64,000 nt of DNA, taken from the NCBI RefSeq assembly GCF_034313845.1, contig NZ_JAVIWN010000003.1. One strand, given 5' to 3'. The notes under the pieces were generated by a model. That model was given only the letters and a program-made list of their open reading frames with translations. It did no database searches and was not told the origin of the DNA. This stretch comes from Actimicrobium sp034313845 (GTDB lineage: Bacteria > Pseudomonadota > Gammaproteobacteria > Burkholderiales > Burkholderiaceae_D). Positions within the stretch are counted from its first letter, which is position 1; every line of letters starts with the position of its first letter. The translations under genes were made by a program, and so were the position numbers. Positions 32,236-41,921 of the stretch are shown in pieces.

Positions 32236-33219
32236 CTACATCGCTGCGAACTGATCTGATGCAGAAGCGTTGCGAATCGCCTCCGAAACCGACACCTGGT
32301 CGTCCTTGCTACTGGCGATTTTTGGATCAGTCACTGGATTGCTCTTGGGTTGATTGGGGTTGATCAGGGGGGTAGTACTCGTGTACACAGACACGCTCTT
32401 GCCACTGGCTACTGATTTCAGGCGCTGATATTCGGCAAGCACTTTCGATCCGTAACCGTCATCATGGTCGAATGCGGCGGCACCGACATACATCTTGAGT
32501 CCGGCTTCAACGGAACCGGCCCGCGACACATATTCTTTCAGGATGCGTGAGCCGACGCGAATGTTGGCAACCGGATTGAGGGCCGCTTTAACACCACCGA
32601 GATCCTCGAACTTTTCGTGATGGATTTTGGACATGATCTGCATGAGCCCTTGAGCGCCTCCCGAGCTTTCGGCAAACGGATTAAATCCCGATTCAATGGC
32701 GGCGACAGCGAGGATCAGTAGCGGATCAATCTTGATGTCACTGGCAGTAGTGTAGGCGGCGGATACAAGCATTTCCGTGGCGTCGTTGGCTACTCGGTAC
32801 CGTTTGGATATCCAGCTGGAGACCCACTGTTGCTGGCGTTCCGTTCCTTTTGCCTTCGCTGCAGGCGCGATGTCCTGTGCTTCGGGCATGCGGGTGCTAC
32901 TCGAATTAGGGAAAAATGCATGGGTGCCAAAAGACATCGTTGGCGTATCCATGGGTGTATCGGACTCCGACACGACCAATGGCTGATCTGATTGCTGTGC
33001 GTTAAACGGAGATAATGATTTCAGTTGCTGCGCAAGATCAGGTCGGTAGAACATCAATGCCAGAGTACACAACGCTGCAATCCCTGAGATCATCAGGGTG
33101 TGGTGGGCGGTAGTAAAAAATCCACTCAGCGTGTCTCTGGCAAATATGCCAATAGCTGTTGAATTGCTACGTAAATGTCGCGCGCACATGCGCGTTGTCC
33201 GGGTAAATCGATTAAGCAA
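32236..33219 (-). CDS. Lytic transglycosylase with SLT domain, membrane anchored
   Basis: This enzyme cleaves murein glycan strands to 1,6-anhydro ends in the periplasm. The 327-residue product has a basic N-terminus and a transmembrane helix at about 42-58 (signal anchor), a polar linker (60-130) and an SLT domain (about 140-260). Catalytic Glu176 lies in AAIESGFNP, and GGAQGLMQIM and LNPVANIRVGSRIL are the usual motifs. TTG 33219 is chosen because AGGAGG sits five bases upstream; a GTG at 33240 is also in frame but overlaps a strong hairpin. The C-terminal tail (270-327) is disordered. Confidence 0.88.
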   Translation of the reverse strand: MLNRFTRTTRMCARHLRSNSTAIGIFARDTLSGFFTTAHHTLMISGIAALCTLALMFYRPDLAQQLKSLSPFNAQQSDQPLVVSESDTPMDTPTMSFGTHAFFPNSSSTRMPEAQDIAPAAKAKGTERQQQWVSSWISKRYRVANDATEMLVSAAYTTASDIKIDPLLILAVAAIESGFNPFAESSGGAQGLMQIMSKIHHEKFEDLGGVKAALNPVANIRVGSRILKEYVSRAGSVEAGLKMYVGAAAFDHDDGYGSKVLAEYQRLKSVASGKSVSVYTSTTPLINPNQPKSNPVTDPKIASSKDDQVSVSEAIRNASASDQFAAM

Positions 33220-33236
33220 TTGAACCTCCTGAATCG

Positions 33237-33290
33237 TCACGGCAAGCAGTTCGGACTGCGTTCTGCCGCTGTCCGAACTGCTTGCCGTGA
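33237..33290. repeat. Perfect 20 bp inverted repeat before the lytic transglycosylase gene
   Basis: TCACGGCAAGCAGTTCGGAC (33237-33256) and its exact reverse complement (33271-33290) are separated by 14 bases. In the minus-strand mRNA the hairpin ends about 8 bases before the AGGAGG ribosome-binding site. There is no T-run on either side, so it is not an ordinary terminator. Confidence 0.95.
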
Positions 33291-33693
33291 ATCAGATACA
33301 TCGCCATCCTCCGCTTGATGCGGGCAGATGGCGCCGGAGTTGCTGCGTTGAGCTGAGGGTACACTTCCGTACCACACCAGTGGCAGACAACTTTTTGCGG
33401 GGAGTAAGGCTGACGCCTTTTGAAAACACTCCTTAAAATGCCTGTTGGGGCCCCGACCCCGTGAAATGATTTGGTTTTCTGTTGCAGTGGGCGAGATAGA
33501 CGCGCCAGATGCCTTCCTTCTCAATGTTCGCGGATTGTAGGTGCCGTGTTATATCAAGTCAATACTACTTAATTAGAAAGTGATTACTGTTTGATCTTTA
33601 GCAAGTAGTAGAGTCGCAACTTAGTTGAATGAAATCAACGGCTTGTATTTATTCCTTAAATTGAAAGGCCCGCAGCCTGGCGGTGCAAAAAAG
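33291..33693. other. Intergenic region before ubiD
   Basis: About 400 bases separate the hairpin from ubiD. An open frame on the minus strand (33237-33524) has no recognisable domain and overlaps the hairpin, so I do not call it. The last 150 bases are AT-rich and presumably hold the ubiD promoter, but no convincing -35/-10 pair was found. Confidence 0.4.
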
Positions 33694-35178
33694 ATGAAAT
33701 ATTCGGATTTGAGGGATTTTGTTGTTAAATTGGAATCGATTGGCGAGTTGAAGCGTGTCACTTTTCCGGTTTCCAGCTATCTGGAGATCACGGAAATCTG
33801 TGATCGCACACTGCGCGCAGGTGGTCCTGCTCTGCTGTTCGAGAATGTGGATGGACAATCCATACCGGTGCTGGGTAACTTGTTCGGCACCCCTCGTCGG
33901 GTTGCACTTGGCATGGGGGCGGAGGAAGTCAGCGAGTTACGCAAGATTGGTCATGTATTGGCGATGCTGAAGGAGCCGGAACCACCGAAAGGTTTCAAGG
34001 ACTTGCTTGGCTTGACCTCGCTGGTGAAATCCTTGTGGGACATGGCGCCCAAGGAGTTGCGTTCTGCGGCATGTCAGGAAGTCGTACTGGAAGGTGATGC
34101 CGTTGATCTTGGTCTGCTACCAATTCAGCATTGCTGGCCGGGTGATGTCGCGCCCTTGATTACGTGGGGGTTGGTCATTACCAAGGGGCCGCACAAAAAA
34201 CGCCAGAACCTGGGTATCTATCGTCAGCAGGTGTTATCGCGGAACAAGGTCATCATGCGTTGGCTGGCACAACGCGGTGGTGCTCTCGATTTTCGTGAGC
34301 ATGCGAAAGTCAACAAGGGACAGCCGTATCCGATCTGCGTGGCGCTGGGTGCTGATCCGGCGACGATACTGGGTGCGGTAACGCCGGTACCGGACAGCCT
34401 GTCCGAATACCAGTTTGCGGGTTTGCTGCGCGGTAGTCGTACCGAGCTAATCAAGGCCATAGGAAGCGAGCTACGCGTGCCAGCTTCGGCAGAGATTGTT
34501 CTGGAGGGGCATGTTTATGCAGATCCGAATCATCCGTCCGGATATGAGCATGCACTTGAAGGTCCATACGGGGATCACACTGGTTATTACAACGAGCAGG
34601 ATATGTTTCCAGTACTAACGATAGATCGCATTACGATGCGACGTAATCCGATCTATCACTCTACCTATACTGGCAAACCTCCAGACGAACCGGCTATTCT
34701 CGGCGTGGCGCTCAATGAAGTATTCATTCCTTTGTTGCAAAAGCAGTTCACCGAGATCACCGACTTCTATCTTCCGCCAGAAGGATGCAGTTACAGGATG
34801 GCCATCGTGCAGATGAAGAAGTCCTATCCGGGGCATGCCAAGCGGGTGATGTTCGGAGTCTGGAGTTTCTTGCGGCAGTTCATGTATACCAAATTCATTA
34901 TTGTGGTCGATGAAGATGTTGATATACGGGATTGGAAAGAAGTCATCTGGGCCATTACGACCCGGGTTGATCCGCTGCGCGACACGACGCTGGTCGATAA
35001 CACACCGATCGATTATCTTGATTTTGCTTCGCCTGTCAGTGGGCTTGGTAGCAAGATGGGCATCGACGCAACGAACAAATGGCCCGGCGAGACGGATCGC
35101 GAGTGGGGCAGCACGATCAATATGAGCGACGAAGTCAAAGCGCGTATCGATAGCATTTGGGGTCAGCTGGGTATTTGA
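33694..35178 (+). CDS. ubiD: UbiD-family decarboxylase (3-octaprenyl-4-hydroxybenzoate carboxy-lyase)
   Basis: UbiD decarboxylates the prenylated hydroxybenzoate in ubiquinone synthesis using prenylated FMN made by UbiX. The 494-residue product starts MKYSDLRDFVVKLESIGELK and contains NLGIYRQQVLSRNKVIMRWL, the catalytic-site EGPYGDHTGYYNEQDMFPV (about 312-330, with acidic residues for catalysis) and KFIIVVDEDVDIRDWKEVIW. It begins with ATG 33694; upstream in-frame codons lie in AT-rich DNA without similarity. Length is standard. ubiX is not in the window. Confidence 0.94.
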   Translation: MKYSDLRDFVVKLESIGELKRVTFPVSSYLEITEICDRTLRAGGPALLFENVDGQSIPVLGNLFGTPRRVALGMGAEEVSELRKIGHVLAMLKEPEPPKGFKDLLGLTSLVKSLWDMAPKELRSAACQEVVLEGDAVDLGLLPIQHCWPGDVAPLITWGLVITKGPHKKRQNLGIYRQQVLSRNKVIMRWLAQRGGALDFREHAKVNKGQPYPICVALGADPATILGAVTPVPDSLSEYQFAGLLRGSRTELIKAIGSELRVPASAEIVLEGHVYADPNHPSGYEHALEGPYGDHTGYYNEQDMFPVLTIDRITMRRNPIYHSTYTGKPPDEPAILGVALNEVFIPLLQKQFTEITDFYLPPEGCSYRMAIVQMKKSYPGHAKRVMFGVWSFLRQFMYTKFIIVVDEDVDIRDWKEVIWAITTRVDPLRDTTLVDNTPIDYLDFASPVSGLGSKMGIDATNKWPGETDREWGSTINMSDEVKARIDSIWGQLGI

Positions 35179-35243
35179 GCGTTCCTGTTTCGATCCGGGT
35201 CATTTATACCCGCCCAAGGTAGAACTTTCTGTTAGACTTCATC

Positions 35244-35343
35244 CCGGCGGGCCCCTGCGCATTGTGGCATGGCCAACCTGGTCAGGTCGGGAACGAAGCA
35301 GCCACAGTCATTATCCATAAGTGCCGTAGACAAGGCTCGCCTT
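35244..35343 (+). ncRNA. ffs: Signal recognition particle RNA, small (4.5S) type
   Basis: This is the RNA scaffold of the SRP, which pairs with Ffh to target membrane proteins. GGCGGGCC (35246-35253) pairs with GGCTCGCC (35334-35341) to close the helix. The conserved apical part reads TGGTCAGGTCGGGAACGAAG then CAGCC. The GGAA tetraloop is closed by G-C where E. coli has C-G, a compensatory change that supports a folded RNA. Total is about 98-100 nt. The ends are set from the pairing and are approximate. It stands alone between ubiD and hns and has its own terminator. Confidence 0.9.
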
Positions 35344-35355
35344 CTAGAATTCTGT

Positions 35356-35404
35356 AAAAAGACCGATGTGTCGGGCCGAACGGCTGGCACCCGGTCTTTT
35401 TTTT
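35356..35404 (+). terminator. Intrinsic terminator after the SRP RNA
   Basis: AAAAAGACCG (35356-35365) pairs with CGGTCTTTTT (35392-35401), with a GC-rich inner hairpin and a T-run to 35404. It lies 13 bases beyond the RNA. Confidence 0.85.
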
Positions 35405-36023
35405 ATCTGCAGTTTCCCATTCCCCCGCTTTTCAATTTTTCTGTCCCGCAAATTATTATTCCTGGCCGTTTCACCCGGTCATTTTTTCTTGTGACTGTCA
35501 TCAGGATATTGTGATGTGCCTTTCAACGTGATAACGCCATCGTCCTGAGAATAGTTATTCACATTATCCTGCTCGCAATGCGTAGCCAGACGGCTTTATA
35601 TCCGGATGATGTTGATGACTGTCGGCCACTGTTGCTACAGCTTTTGTTTGTCTCCTTATCTTTCTTTTCTAGCCCACTCTTCCGTTTATCAGATCGATTG
35701 GCTTTGAAATTTTTCGGCAACCGTTCGGAGTTTTTTTGTTTGTCCGGCCATCCCTATTTAGATTGAGGAAACGGAAAGTAATTGTGGTATTTTTTAACAA
35801 AAATTTAAAATAGCAATGATGGCTATTGAGGTGAGTACAAAAAATAAGCACTTGAGGAGTAAAATAATTGAGTCGTTATTAGGATATGATTTACAATGCG
35901 AGTCAAACTGAGTGACACCGTTACACGATCTTTCTTAGAGAATCGGTCCAGTGTTTGAGGTCCTGATCACATTGGATATCATATTATCTGCTTCACCTTA
36001 TTTTAAATAACTGGAAATCAAAC
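35405..36023. other. AT-rich intergenic region upstream of hns
   Basis: About 620 bases hold no gene I can support; short open frames on both strands are low-complexity. The region is clearly richer in A/T than the flanking genes, as expected for an H-NS-bound, autoregulated upstream region. It contains the hns promoter listed separately. Confidence 0.5.
35868..35897 (+). promoter_or_regulatory. Probable hns promoter
   Basis: TTGAGT (35868-35873) and TACAAT (35892-35897) are 18 bases apart, in AT-rich DNA about 125 bases before the hns ATG. The long leader fits autoregulation. Confidence 0.55.
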
Positions 36024-36314
36024 ATGTCAACATACAAAGAATTAACCGTTCAGATTGAAAATCTTCAAAAGCAAGCGGCCCATGCCCGCCAGAGCGAAAT
36101 TGCTAATGCGATTGCTGATATCAAAGAAAAAATGCGCGACTACGGTATTACGCTGACAGATCTTGGTTTGACTGGTGCCAAAAAAGCCGGCAAGGCAAAA
36201 GAGCCTGTCGCTCCGAAATACCGCGATTCAGTGTCAGGTGCAACATGGTCCGGTCGTGGCAAGCCACCACGCTGGATCGCCGGTCAAGATCGGGATGCAT
36301 TCAGTATCAAGTAA
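36024..36314 (+). CDS. hns: H-NS family nucleoid protein
   Basis: H-NS-like proteins silence AT-rich, often acquired, DNA. The 96-residue product is the short betaproteobacterial form: an N-terminal coiled coil (about 1-40, with ELTVQIENLQKQAAHARQSE) for oligomerisation, a basic linker (53-60), and the C-terminal DNA-binding domain with YRDSVSGATWSGRGKPPRWI (about 67-86), where the GRGKPP loop reads the AT minor groove. It lies in the AT-rich part of the window and is followed by a terminator. Confidence 0.93.
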   Translation: MSTYKELTVQIENLQKQAAHARQSEIANAIADIKEKMRDYGITLTDLGLTGAKKAGKAKEPVAPKYRDSVSGATWSGRGKPPRWIAGQDRDAFSIK

Positions 36315-36352
36315 GGTCAGCCGCTTTCGTGGCGTCACAGTAATGCAAAAGT

Positions 36353-36411
36353 AAAAGCGTCTTCTCGGTTGCCACAGCATGTTTAGCGTGGTCCGACGAG
36401 GCGCTTTTCAT
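36353..36411 (+). terminator. Probable terminator after hns
   Basis: AAAAGCG (36353-36359) pairs with CGCTTTT (36402-36408), with inner pairing GCCAC/GTGG. It lies about 40 bases beyond the hns stop. Confidence 0.55.
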
Positions 36412-36954
36412 TATTTCAGGGACTCAATATTCCTGGTGCCCGCTAAAGTTTGACTCCTGTCTATTCGCACGTAGACTTCCTGGTAATCAATGAATGTCTG
36501 ATAAGAGTGACATTGCGATTCAGCTTTATGTTTACTGATCACGATCATTGCCTGAAAAAGAGTCGATCGATGTGATTCAATCTGTTGTTCAATTAGCTAC
36601 AGATATTGGAGCAACTTCTTCTTGGTTGAGAAATAGAGATTCTGGTTCGCGTTCCCCTTGATTCTTACGGCGTACTAACTAGTCGCGTTATAAAGGGCGA
36701 CCAACATGTTTATTGTCATTTCATGTGACTTCGTATCGCTGCGTTTTTTGGTTTAGTAGAGGTCAACGATTCACGGACTTGCCTGGCTCCGTTAAATGCG
36801 TCGCAGCAACCTGAAAAGTACGCAATAATGACTGCCGTTTATCGTGCTCACTTTTTTACCGAACGTAACAGGGGGTGTCGTCTGCTCGATTAATTCGTGG
36901 CGGTTTGCGCTTATCTGTCGGCCTAGATACCTTCACCTCATCAGCGATTTGTCC
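36412..36954. other. Intergenic region between hns and the RND adaptor gene
   Basis: About 540 AT-rich bases hold no supported gene. The adaptor frame stays open back to 36844, but that part has no signal peptide and no similarity. A promoter for the efflux operon must lie here; I could not place one confidently, and no regulator gene is adjacent. Confidence 0.4.
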
Positions 36955-38109
36955 ATGCACCGTAAATTGAAAAATAGTCTTGTCGGCGTTGTTATTCTTG
37001 GAGTGTGTGGTGCAGGATTTGCCTGGTATTCTGCAAAATCGCGCGTAATAAAAAAGCCTAAGTCTGAAACGGTTCACATTGTGAGAACCACGATTGCCGG
37101 TCAGCAGGCAATGCCAATCAATTTGTTCGCCAATGGCTACGTGACGGCGATCAATACCGTGGATGTTCGGCCGCAAGTACAAAATATCGTCCGTGAAGTG
37201 CACGTTCAGGAAGGCCAGGAAGTCCGCGCCGGACAATTGTTGATTACGCTGGATCAGCGTACAGACCTGTCCGGTATCGACAGGGCACTGGCGCAGGTAG
37301 TGCGTGATCGGGCAGATCTGGCGGACGCCGAGGCGACACTCAGCCGTAATCAGGAATTACTGGCCAAAAAATTCATTGCGCAGGCGGCGGTCGATACGGC
37401 ACGCAGCAGAGTCGATGCATTGCGCGGGACGCTCGCTGCCGACCAGGCCGCCGTCAAGTCAAGCCGGATCGCGCTCGATTACAACCTGGTTCGCGCCAGT
37501 ATCAGCGGGCGTATCGGCCTGATCAATGTCCATCCGGGCAGTCTTGCCCAGCCAGCGGCCTTGCCAATGCTTACCATATCCCAGCTTGACCCCATTGCTG
37601 TCAGCTTCACACTGCCAGAGCGCGAACTGACGAACTTGCGTGTCACCTATCCGCAAGGTGATGCGCCGGTCCAGGCGCAGCTCGCCGGTGCAGGCGAGGT
37701 CAGCGGCAAACTGATCTTCATCGATAATGCCGCCGACGCGCAAACCGGAACCATTCGTATGAAAGCGCGCTTTAGCAATCCGCAGCGTCGGATGTGGCCG
37801 GGCACATTTGTCTCTGTTCGGCTGACTTCGCGCACGCTGCCCGATGCGATTGTCGTGCCGGCCCAGGCCGTCGTTACCGGTCCGGTCGACAGGTTCATTT
37901 ACCTGGTGCAACCCGACAATAAAGTAATGATCCAAAAAGTGGCCGTGGTAGCGATCGAGGACGGAAAGGCCGCGGTCACCGGCATCGTTGCCGGTGCGCG
38001 CGTCGTGGTCGAGGGTGCGGAAAACCTGCGCCCCGGTGCGGCGGTAACAGAACGGCAAGCGGCTACTGGCGGCGGAAATGCTGACACGACGGCGCCGCGT
38101 GCGCCTTGA
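36955..38109 (+). CDS. RND efflux periplasmic adaptor (membrane fusion protein)
   Basis: The adaptor links an RND pump to an outer-membrane channel. The 384-residue product has an N-terminal membrane anchor (about 8-25, LVGVVILGVCGAGFAWY), a lipoyl half (about 70-100, VQEGQEVRAGQLLITLDQR), an alpha-hairpin (about 105-165, AQVVRDRADLADAEATLSRN), the second lipoyl half (SGRIGLINVHPGSLAQPA) and beta-barrel and membrane-proximal domains to about 365. It resembles MdtA-type proteins. ATG 36955 (MHRKLKNSL) gives a proper anchor. The pump gene follows after 62 bases. Confidence 0.9.
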   Translation: MHRKLKNSLVGVVILGVCGAGFAWYSAKSRVIKKPKSETVHIVRTTIAGQQAMPINLFANGYVTAINTVDVRPQVQNIVREVHVQEGQEVRAGQLLITLDQRTDLSGIDRALAQVVRDRADLADAEATLSRNQELLAKKFIAQAAVDTARSRVDALRGTLAADQAAVKSSRIALDYNLVRASISGRIGLINVHPGSLAQPAALPMLTISQLDPIAVSFTLPERELTNLRVTYPQGDAPVQAQLAGAGEVSGKLIFIDNAADAQTGTIRMKARFSNPQRRMWPGTFVSVRLTSRTLPDAIVVPAQAVVTGPVDRFIYLVQPDNKVMIQKVAVVAIEDGKAAVTGIVAGARVVVEGAENLRPGAAVTERQAATGGGNADTTAPRAP

Positions 38110-38171
38110 TCTTCGATGACCACCCTGGGCCTGGTGCGCGTCCTTCACTGCATGACTTTTGAATTGATATC

Positions 38172-41100
38172 GTGAATATTTCCGAGCTGTGTATTCGTCG
38201 TCCGGTGATGGCGGTGTTGTTATCGATCGCCATTGTCGTTGTTGGCATTTTTGCCTATTCAAAACTTCCCATCGCGGCGCTACCGACCTACAACACGCCG
38301 GTCATCAACGTGACCGCCTCTTTGCCGGGGGCCAGTCCGGAAATCATGGCGGCCTCGGTCGCCACGCCGCTGGAAAAACAGTTTTCGACCATTTCCGGTA
38401 TCAACACGATCAGTTCCAGTAATACGCTGGGAAACACGTCGATCGTGCTTGAGTTCAACTCGGATCGGGATATCGATGCCGCAGCAGTCGACGTGCAGGC
38501 GGCGCTGTTGCGAGCACAACGCAGCCTGCCCGTCGAGTTGACCGCACTACCGGCGTATCGCAAGGTCAATCCCGCTGATGCAGCGGTATTGCTGGTGGCG
38601 CTGACGTCGCCATCGATTTCGCTGGCGGACCTCAACGACTATGCAGAAAACCTGATTTCGCCAACGTTATCGACGATTGATGGTGTCGCCCAGGTTGCGG
38701 TGTATGGCCAGCGTCGCTTCGCGGTGCGGGTCAGGGCGCGTCCCGACGAACTGGCCGCACGCAACCTGACGCTCGATGAACTGGCGACGCTGATTCACGC
38801 CGCCAACACGAACGGCCCGGTCGGTGTACTCGACGGGCCACGCCAGAGTTTGACGCTGGAAGCCAACCGCCAGTTGCGCAACGCGGCCGAGTTCGGCGAA
38901 TTGATCGTCAGCACGCGCGACGGCTACACCACGCGACTCAAGGATGTCGCCATCGTCGAAGACAGCGTTGAATCCGCCAAGAGCGGCAGTTGGGTCAATG
39001 GCGAGCCATCCATCGTACTGGCCGTGCAGCGCCAGCCGAATGCGAACACGGTTGCCGTGGTCGATGCGGTCAAGGCAACCTTGCCAAAATTCAAGCAGCA
39101 AATGCCGGCATCCATCGACATTCACGAATTGAATGACCGGTCACAGTCGATTCGCGAATCGATCGTCGACGTCCAGCACACGCTGATCCTGACGGTCGTG
39201 CTGGTCATCCTGGTGATCTTTCTCTTCCTCAAACGGCTTTCCGCCACCGCTATCCCGGTCGTCAGCTTGCCGATCTCGCTGATCGGTTGCTGTGCGCTGA
39301 TGTACGTGCTTGGCTACAGCCTCGACAATATTTCCTTGCTGGGGATCACGATCGCGGTGGGATTAGTGGTCGATGACGCCATCGTCATGCTTGAAAATAT
39401 CGTGCGCTACGTCGAGCAAGGCATGACGCCGATGGCCGCCGCACTCAAGGGCTCACGCGAAGTCGGCTTCACGATCCTGTCCATCTCGATTTCGCTGGTG
39501 GCGGTATTCATCCCGATTTTCTTCATGCCGGGCGTGATCGGGCTGCTTTTCCGCGAGTTCGCTGCGGTCGTGTCGCTGGCCATTATGGTGTCGGCATTGA
39601 TATCGCTGACGCTGGTGCCGATGCTGTGCAGCCGGTTTCTGAAACACGCACCACCGGAAGACGATAGCTGGATCAGTCGCCAATTTGAAAAGGGATTCAA
39701 TGCGGTCCTCGACGGCTACAGTCGCGGTCTCGACTGGTGTCTGGCGCATACCCGGGGCGTCCTGATCGCTGCGCTTTCGACCTTCCTGCTCACTGGCTTC
39801 CTGTTTATCGAGATTCCCAAAGGATTTTTCCCGACCGAGGATATCGGCCAGATCCGAGCCTCGATCGAAGGGCCGCAAGATATTTCGTATCCGGCAATGG
39901 TCAAGCTGGTGCAAGCCACCGCCGACATTATCCAGAACGATGCCAACGTCATGTCAGTGACGTCACGCGTGACCAGTGGCAGCAGTGGCGCGCTGTTCAT
40001 CGGACTCAAGGCGCGCAGCACACGCGAGCCGATGGATCGCGTACTTGAGCAGTTGCGCAGCAAGCTCGGCGCGCTGCCGGGGCTGTCGGTCTACCTCACA
40101 CCGGTACAAAATCTGAGTCTTGGTGGCCGCTCGAGCAAGAGTCGCTACCAGTACGTACTGCAAAGCGTCAAGGCGGATGAACTGACCATCTGGTCCAACC
40201 AGATCCAGGCCAGGATGCGAGCCAATCCGCTGTTTCGCGATGTCACCAGCGATTCGCAACTTGGTGGCTTGCAGGCCAAGGTCGACATCAATCGTGATCG
40301 CGCCAGTGCCGCCGGGGTGCAGATCTTCGATATCCGCACCGCGCTCTACAGTGCGTTCGGCGACCGTCAGGTCTCGACGATTTTCACTACCAGCAACAGC
40401 TACCAGGTCATCCTGCAAGATAGCGAGTCGGGTCTGCAGGACGAGGCGGCCCTGAGCAAGATTTATGTCCGCAGCAAGGCCGGCGTGCTGGTACCGCTGA
40501 TGAGTCTGGCAACCGTGACGCGCACCGCCGGGGCGATTTCGGTGAACCATCAGGGCCAGCTGCAGGCAATTACGGTCTCGTTCAATCTGGCACCCGATGT
40601 ACCGCTAGGTGACGCCAGTGCCGCGCTTGACCAGATCAAAACCAGTTTGCAATTGCCGCCGACAGTCATTACGTCCTATGCCGGCGATGCTGCCGTCTTT
40701 CAGTCTTCACAAGGCAGCCAGGTCATGCTGTTGCTGCTCGCGGTGGTGGTGATCTACATCCTGCTGGGCGTGCTGTACGAAAGCTATATCCATCCGCTGA
40801 CCATCCTGGCGGGCTTGCCGTCGGCGGCGGTAGGGGCCTTGCTGGCACTGCGGCTGTTTAATTTTGAACTGACACTGATCGCCACGATCGGCATCCTGAT
40901 GCTGATCGGCATCGTGAAGAAAAACGCCATCATGATGATCGACTTCGCACTGGAAGCCCAGCGGGTACAAGGTGCCACGCCCTTCGAGGCGATCCGCTCG
41001 GCCTGCCTGCTGCGCTTTCGTCCGATCATGATGACGACGCTAGCCGCGCTCGTTGGTGCCTTGCCGATCGCGTTCGGACTCGGTGCCGGGGCCGAACTTC

Positions 41101-41276
41101 GTCAACCCCTCGGGGTCGCGATCGTCGGTGGTCTGCTCGTGTCGCAAATCATCACGCTTTTCATCACGCCAGTCATCTATCTGGTACTGGATCGCTTCAG
41201 CGGTGCAGGCCCGTTACTGACGGACCTTGCGGTATTGGAAGCGCCTGCTTCAGCAAGCTTGCCGGCGGTGCATTAA
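38172..41276 (+). CDS. RND efflux pump, MdtB/MdtC-like (HAE1 family)
   Basis: This proton-driven inner-membrane exporter probably expels hydrophobic drugs or bile-salt-like compounds. The 1,034-residue product starts with GTG (MNISELCIRRPVMAVLLSIA) and has the 12-helix RND plan with two large periplasmic loops. The proton-relay motif GLVVDDAIVMLENI (about 396-409) keeps both aspartates; the second helix set shows VVVIYILLGVLYESYIHPLT and GIVKKNAIMMIDFALEAQR. No outer-membrane factor gene follows, so it presumably uses a TolC-like protein encoded elsewhere. A terminator follows. Confidence 0.93.
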   Translation: MNISELCIRRPVMAVLLSIAIVVVGIFAYSKLPIAALPTYNTPVINVTASLPGASPEIMAASVATPLEKQFSTISGINTISSSNTLGNTSIVLEFNSDRDIDAAAVDVQAALLRAQRSLPVELTALPAYRKVNPADAAVLLVALTSPSISLADLNDYAENLISPTLSTIDGVAQVAVYGQRRFAVRVRARPDELAARNLTLDELATLIHAANTNGPVGVLDGPRQSLTLEANRQLRNAAEFGELIVSTRDGYTTRLKDVAIVEDSVESAKSGSWVNGEPSIVLAVQRQPNANTVAVVDAVKATLPKFKQQMPASIDIHELNDRSQSIRESIVDVQHTLILTVVLVILVIFLFLKRLSATAIPVVSLPISLIGCCALMYVLGYSLDNISLLGITIAVGLVVDDAIVMLENIVRYVEQGMTPMAAALKGSREVGFTILSISISLVAVFIPIFFMPGVIGLLFREFAAVVSLAIMVSALISLTLVPMLCSRFLKHAPPEDDSWISRQFEKGFNAVLDGYSRGLDWCLAHTRGVLIAALSTFLLTGFLFIEIPKGFFPTEDIGQIRASIEGPQDISYPAMVKLVQATADIIQNDANVMSVTSRVTSGSSGALFIGLKARSTREPMDRVLEQLRSKLGALPGLSVYLTPVQNLSLGGRSSKSRYQYVLQSVKADELTIWSNQIQARMRANPLFRDVTSDSQLGGLQAKVDINRDRASAAGVQIFDIRTALYSAFGDRQVSTIFTTSNSYQVILQDSESGLQDEAALSKIYVRSKAGVLVPLMSLATVTRTAGAISVNHQGQLQAITVSFNLAPDVPLGDASAALDQIKTSLQLPPTVITSYAGDAAVFQSSQGSQVMLLLLAVVVIYILLGVLYESYIHPLTILAGLPSAAVGALLALRLFNFELTLIATIGILMLIGIVKKNAIMMIDFALEAQRVQGATPFEAIRSACLLRFRPIMMTTLAALVGALPIAFGLGAGAELRQPLGVAIVGGLLVSQIITLFITPVIYLVLDRFSGAGPLLTDLAVLEAPASASLPAVH

Positions 41277-41320
41277 CCCGACCGACTGGCCGGCATGCCG
41301 GTCAGCCTCTGACGAAAAGG

Positions 41321-41345
41321 AGTGCCTTCGCGGCACTTTTTTTTC
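41321..41345 (+). terminator. Intrinsic terminator after the RND pump gene
   Basis: AGTGCC, TTCGC loop, GGCACT is followed by eight T. It ends the efflux operon 45 bases beyond the stop. Confidence 0.9.
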
Positions 41346-41921
41346 GCCTGAATACTTTGCCAATATTTCCATAACAAAATTATAAATTGCGCAATTACTG
41401 CCGAGTTGAATCAGTCGTGCCATTGCAAAATTAGGAGTGTGTCAATCAAATTTGATAACGGAATACATATCGCCGGAATTGGCATTGAAAGTTCCCTTCA
41501 TTTTTCAAACATATTTCTTGATTTCATCAATCGTCGTATTGCATGACAAAAATCAATAACATAAAATTTTTTCCGTAAATTAATTTTTGTCCGAGCAAGG
41601 CGGGTTGAAAACACAGAAATAATCAGGACCTGAAGTCGTTTCAATGGTTCTGTTTGATTCTCTTGTTTTCAGTTTCACGTGAGTCTTTTACTCGATATGA
41701 AACCCATGCTCATTTTCACGTCCTGCCTTTTTTAAAAGGCAGTTTCCAAGGCGACTGCCCGTTCAGACCCCGGGGCACAAGCCGACAGTATCCGCGCTGA
41801 CCAACAGATTTTTAAAGGGATTTTGCTCCCTGATGGCAGCGCTTTGTCTGCACGCTTTGTGCCAAATCAAGCACTTGCTTGAATTACGTCAAATTTTTAT
41901 AGCCAATTAACGGGAATATTC
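41346..41921. other. AT-rich intergenic region with a palindrome
   Basis: About 575 bases hold no supported gene. CTGCCTTTT (41723-41731) and AAAAGGCAG (41734-41742) form a perfect palindrome with a 2-base centre, 180 bases before the next gene, and could be an operator. The base composition is markedly AT-rich compared with both neighbours. Confidence 0.5.

Noticed and set aside
33237..33524. Minus-strand open frame upstream of the lytic transglycosylase
   Set aside because: It covers the 20 bp hairpin and gives no domain-like sequence.
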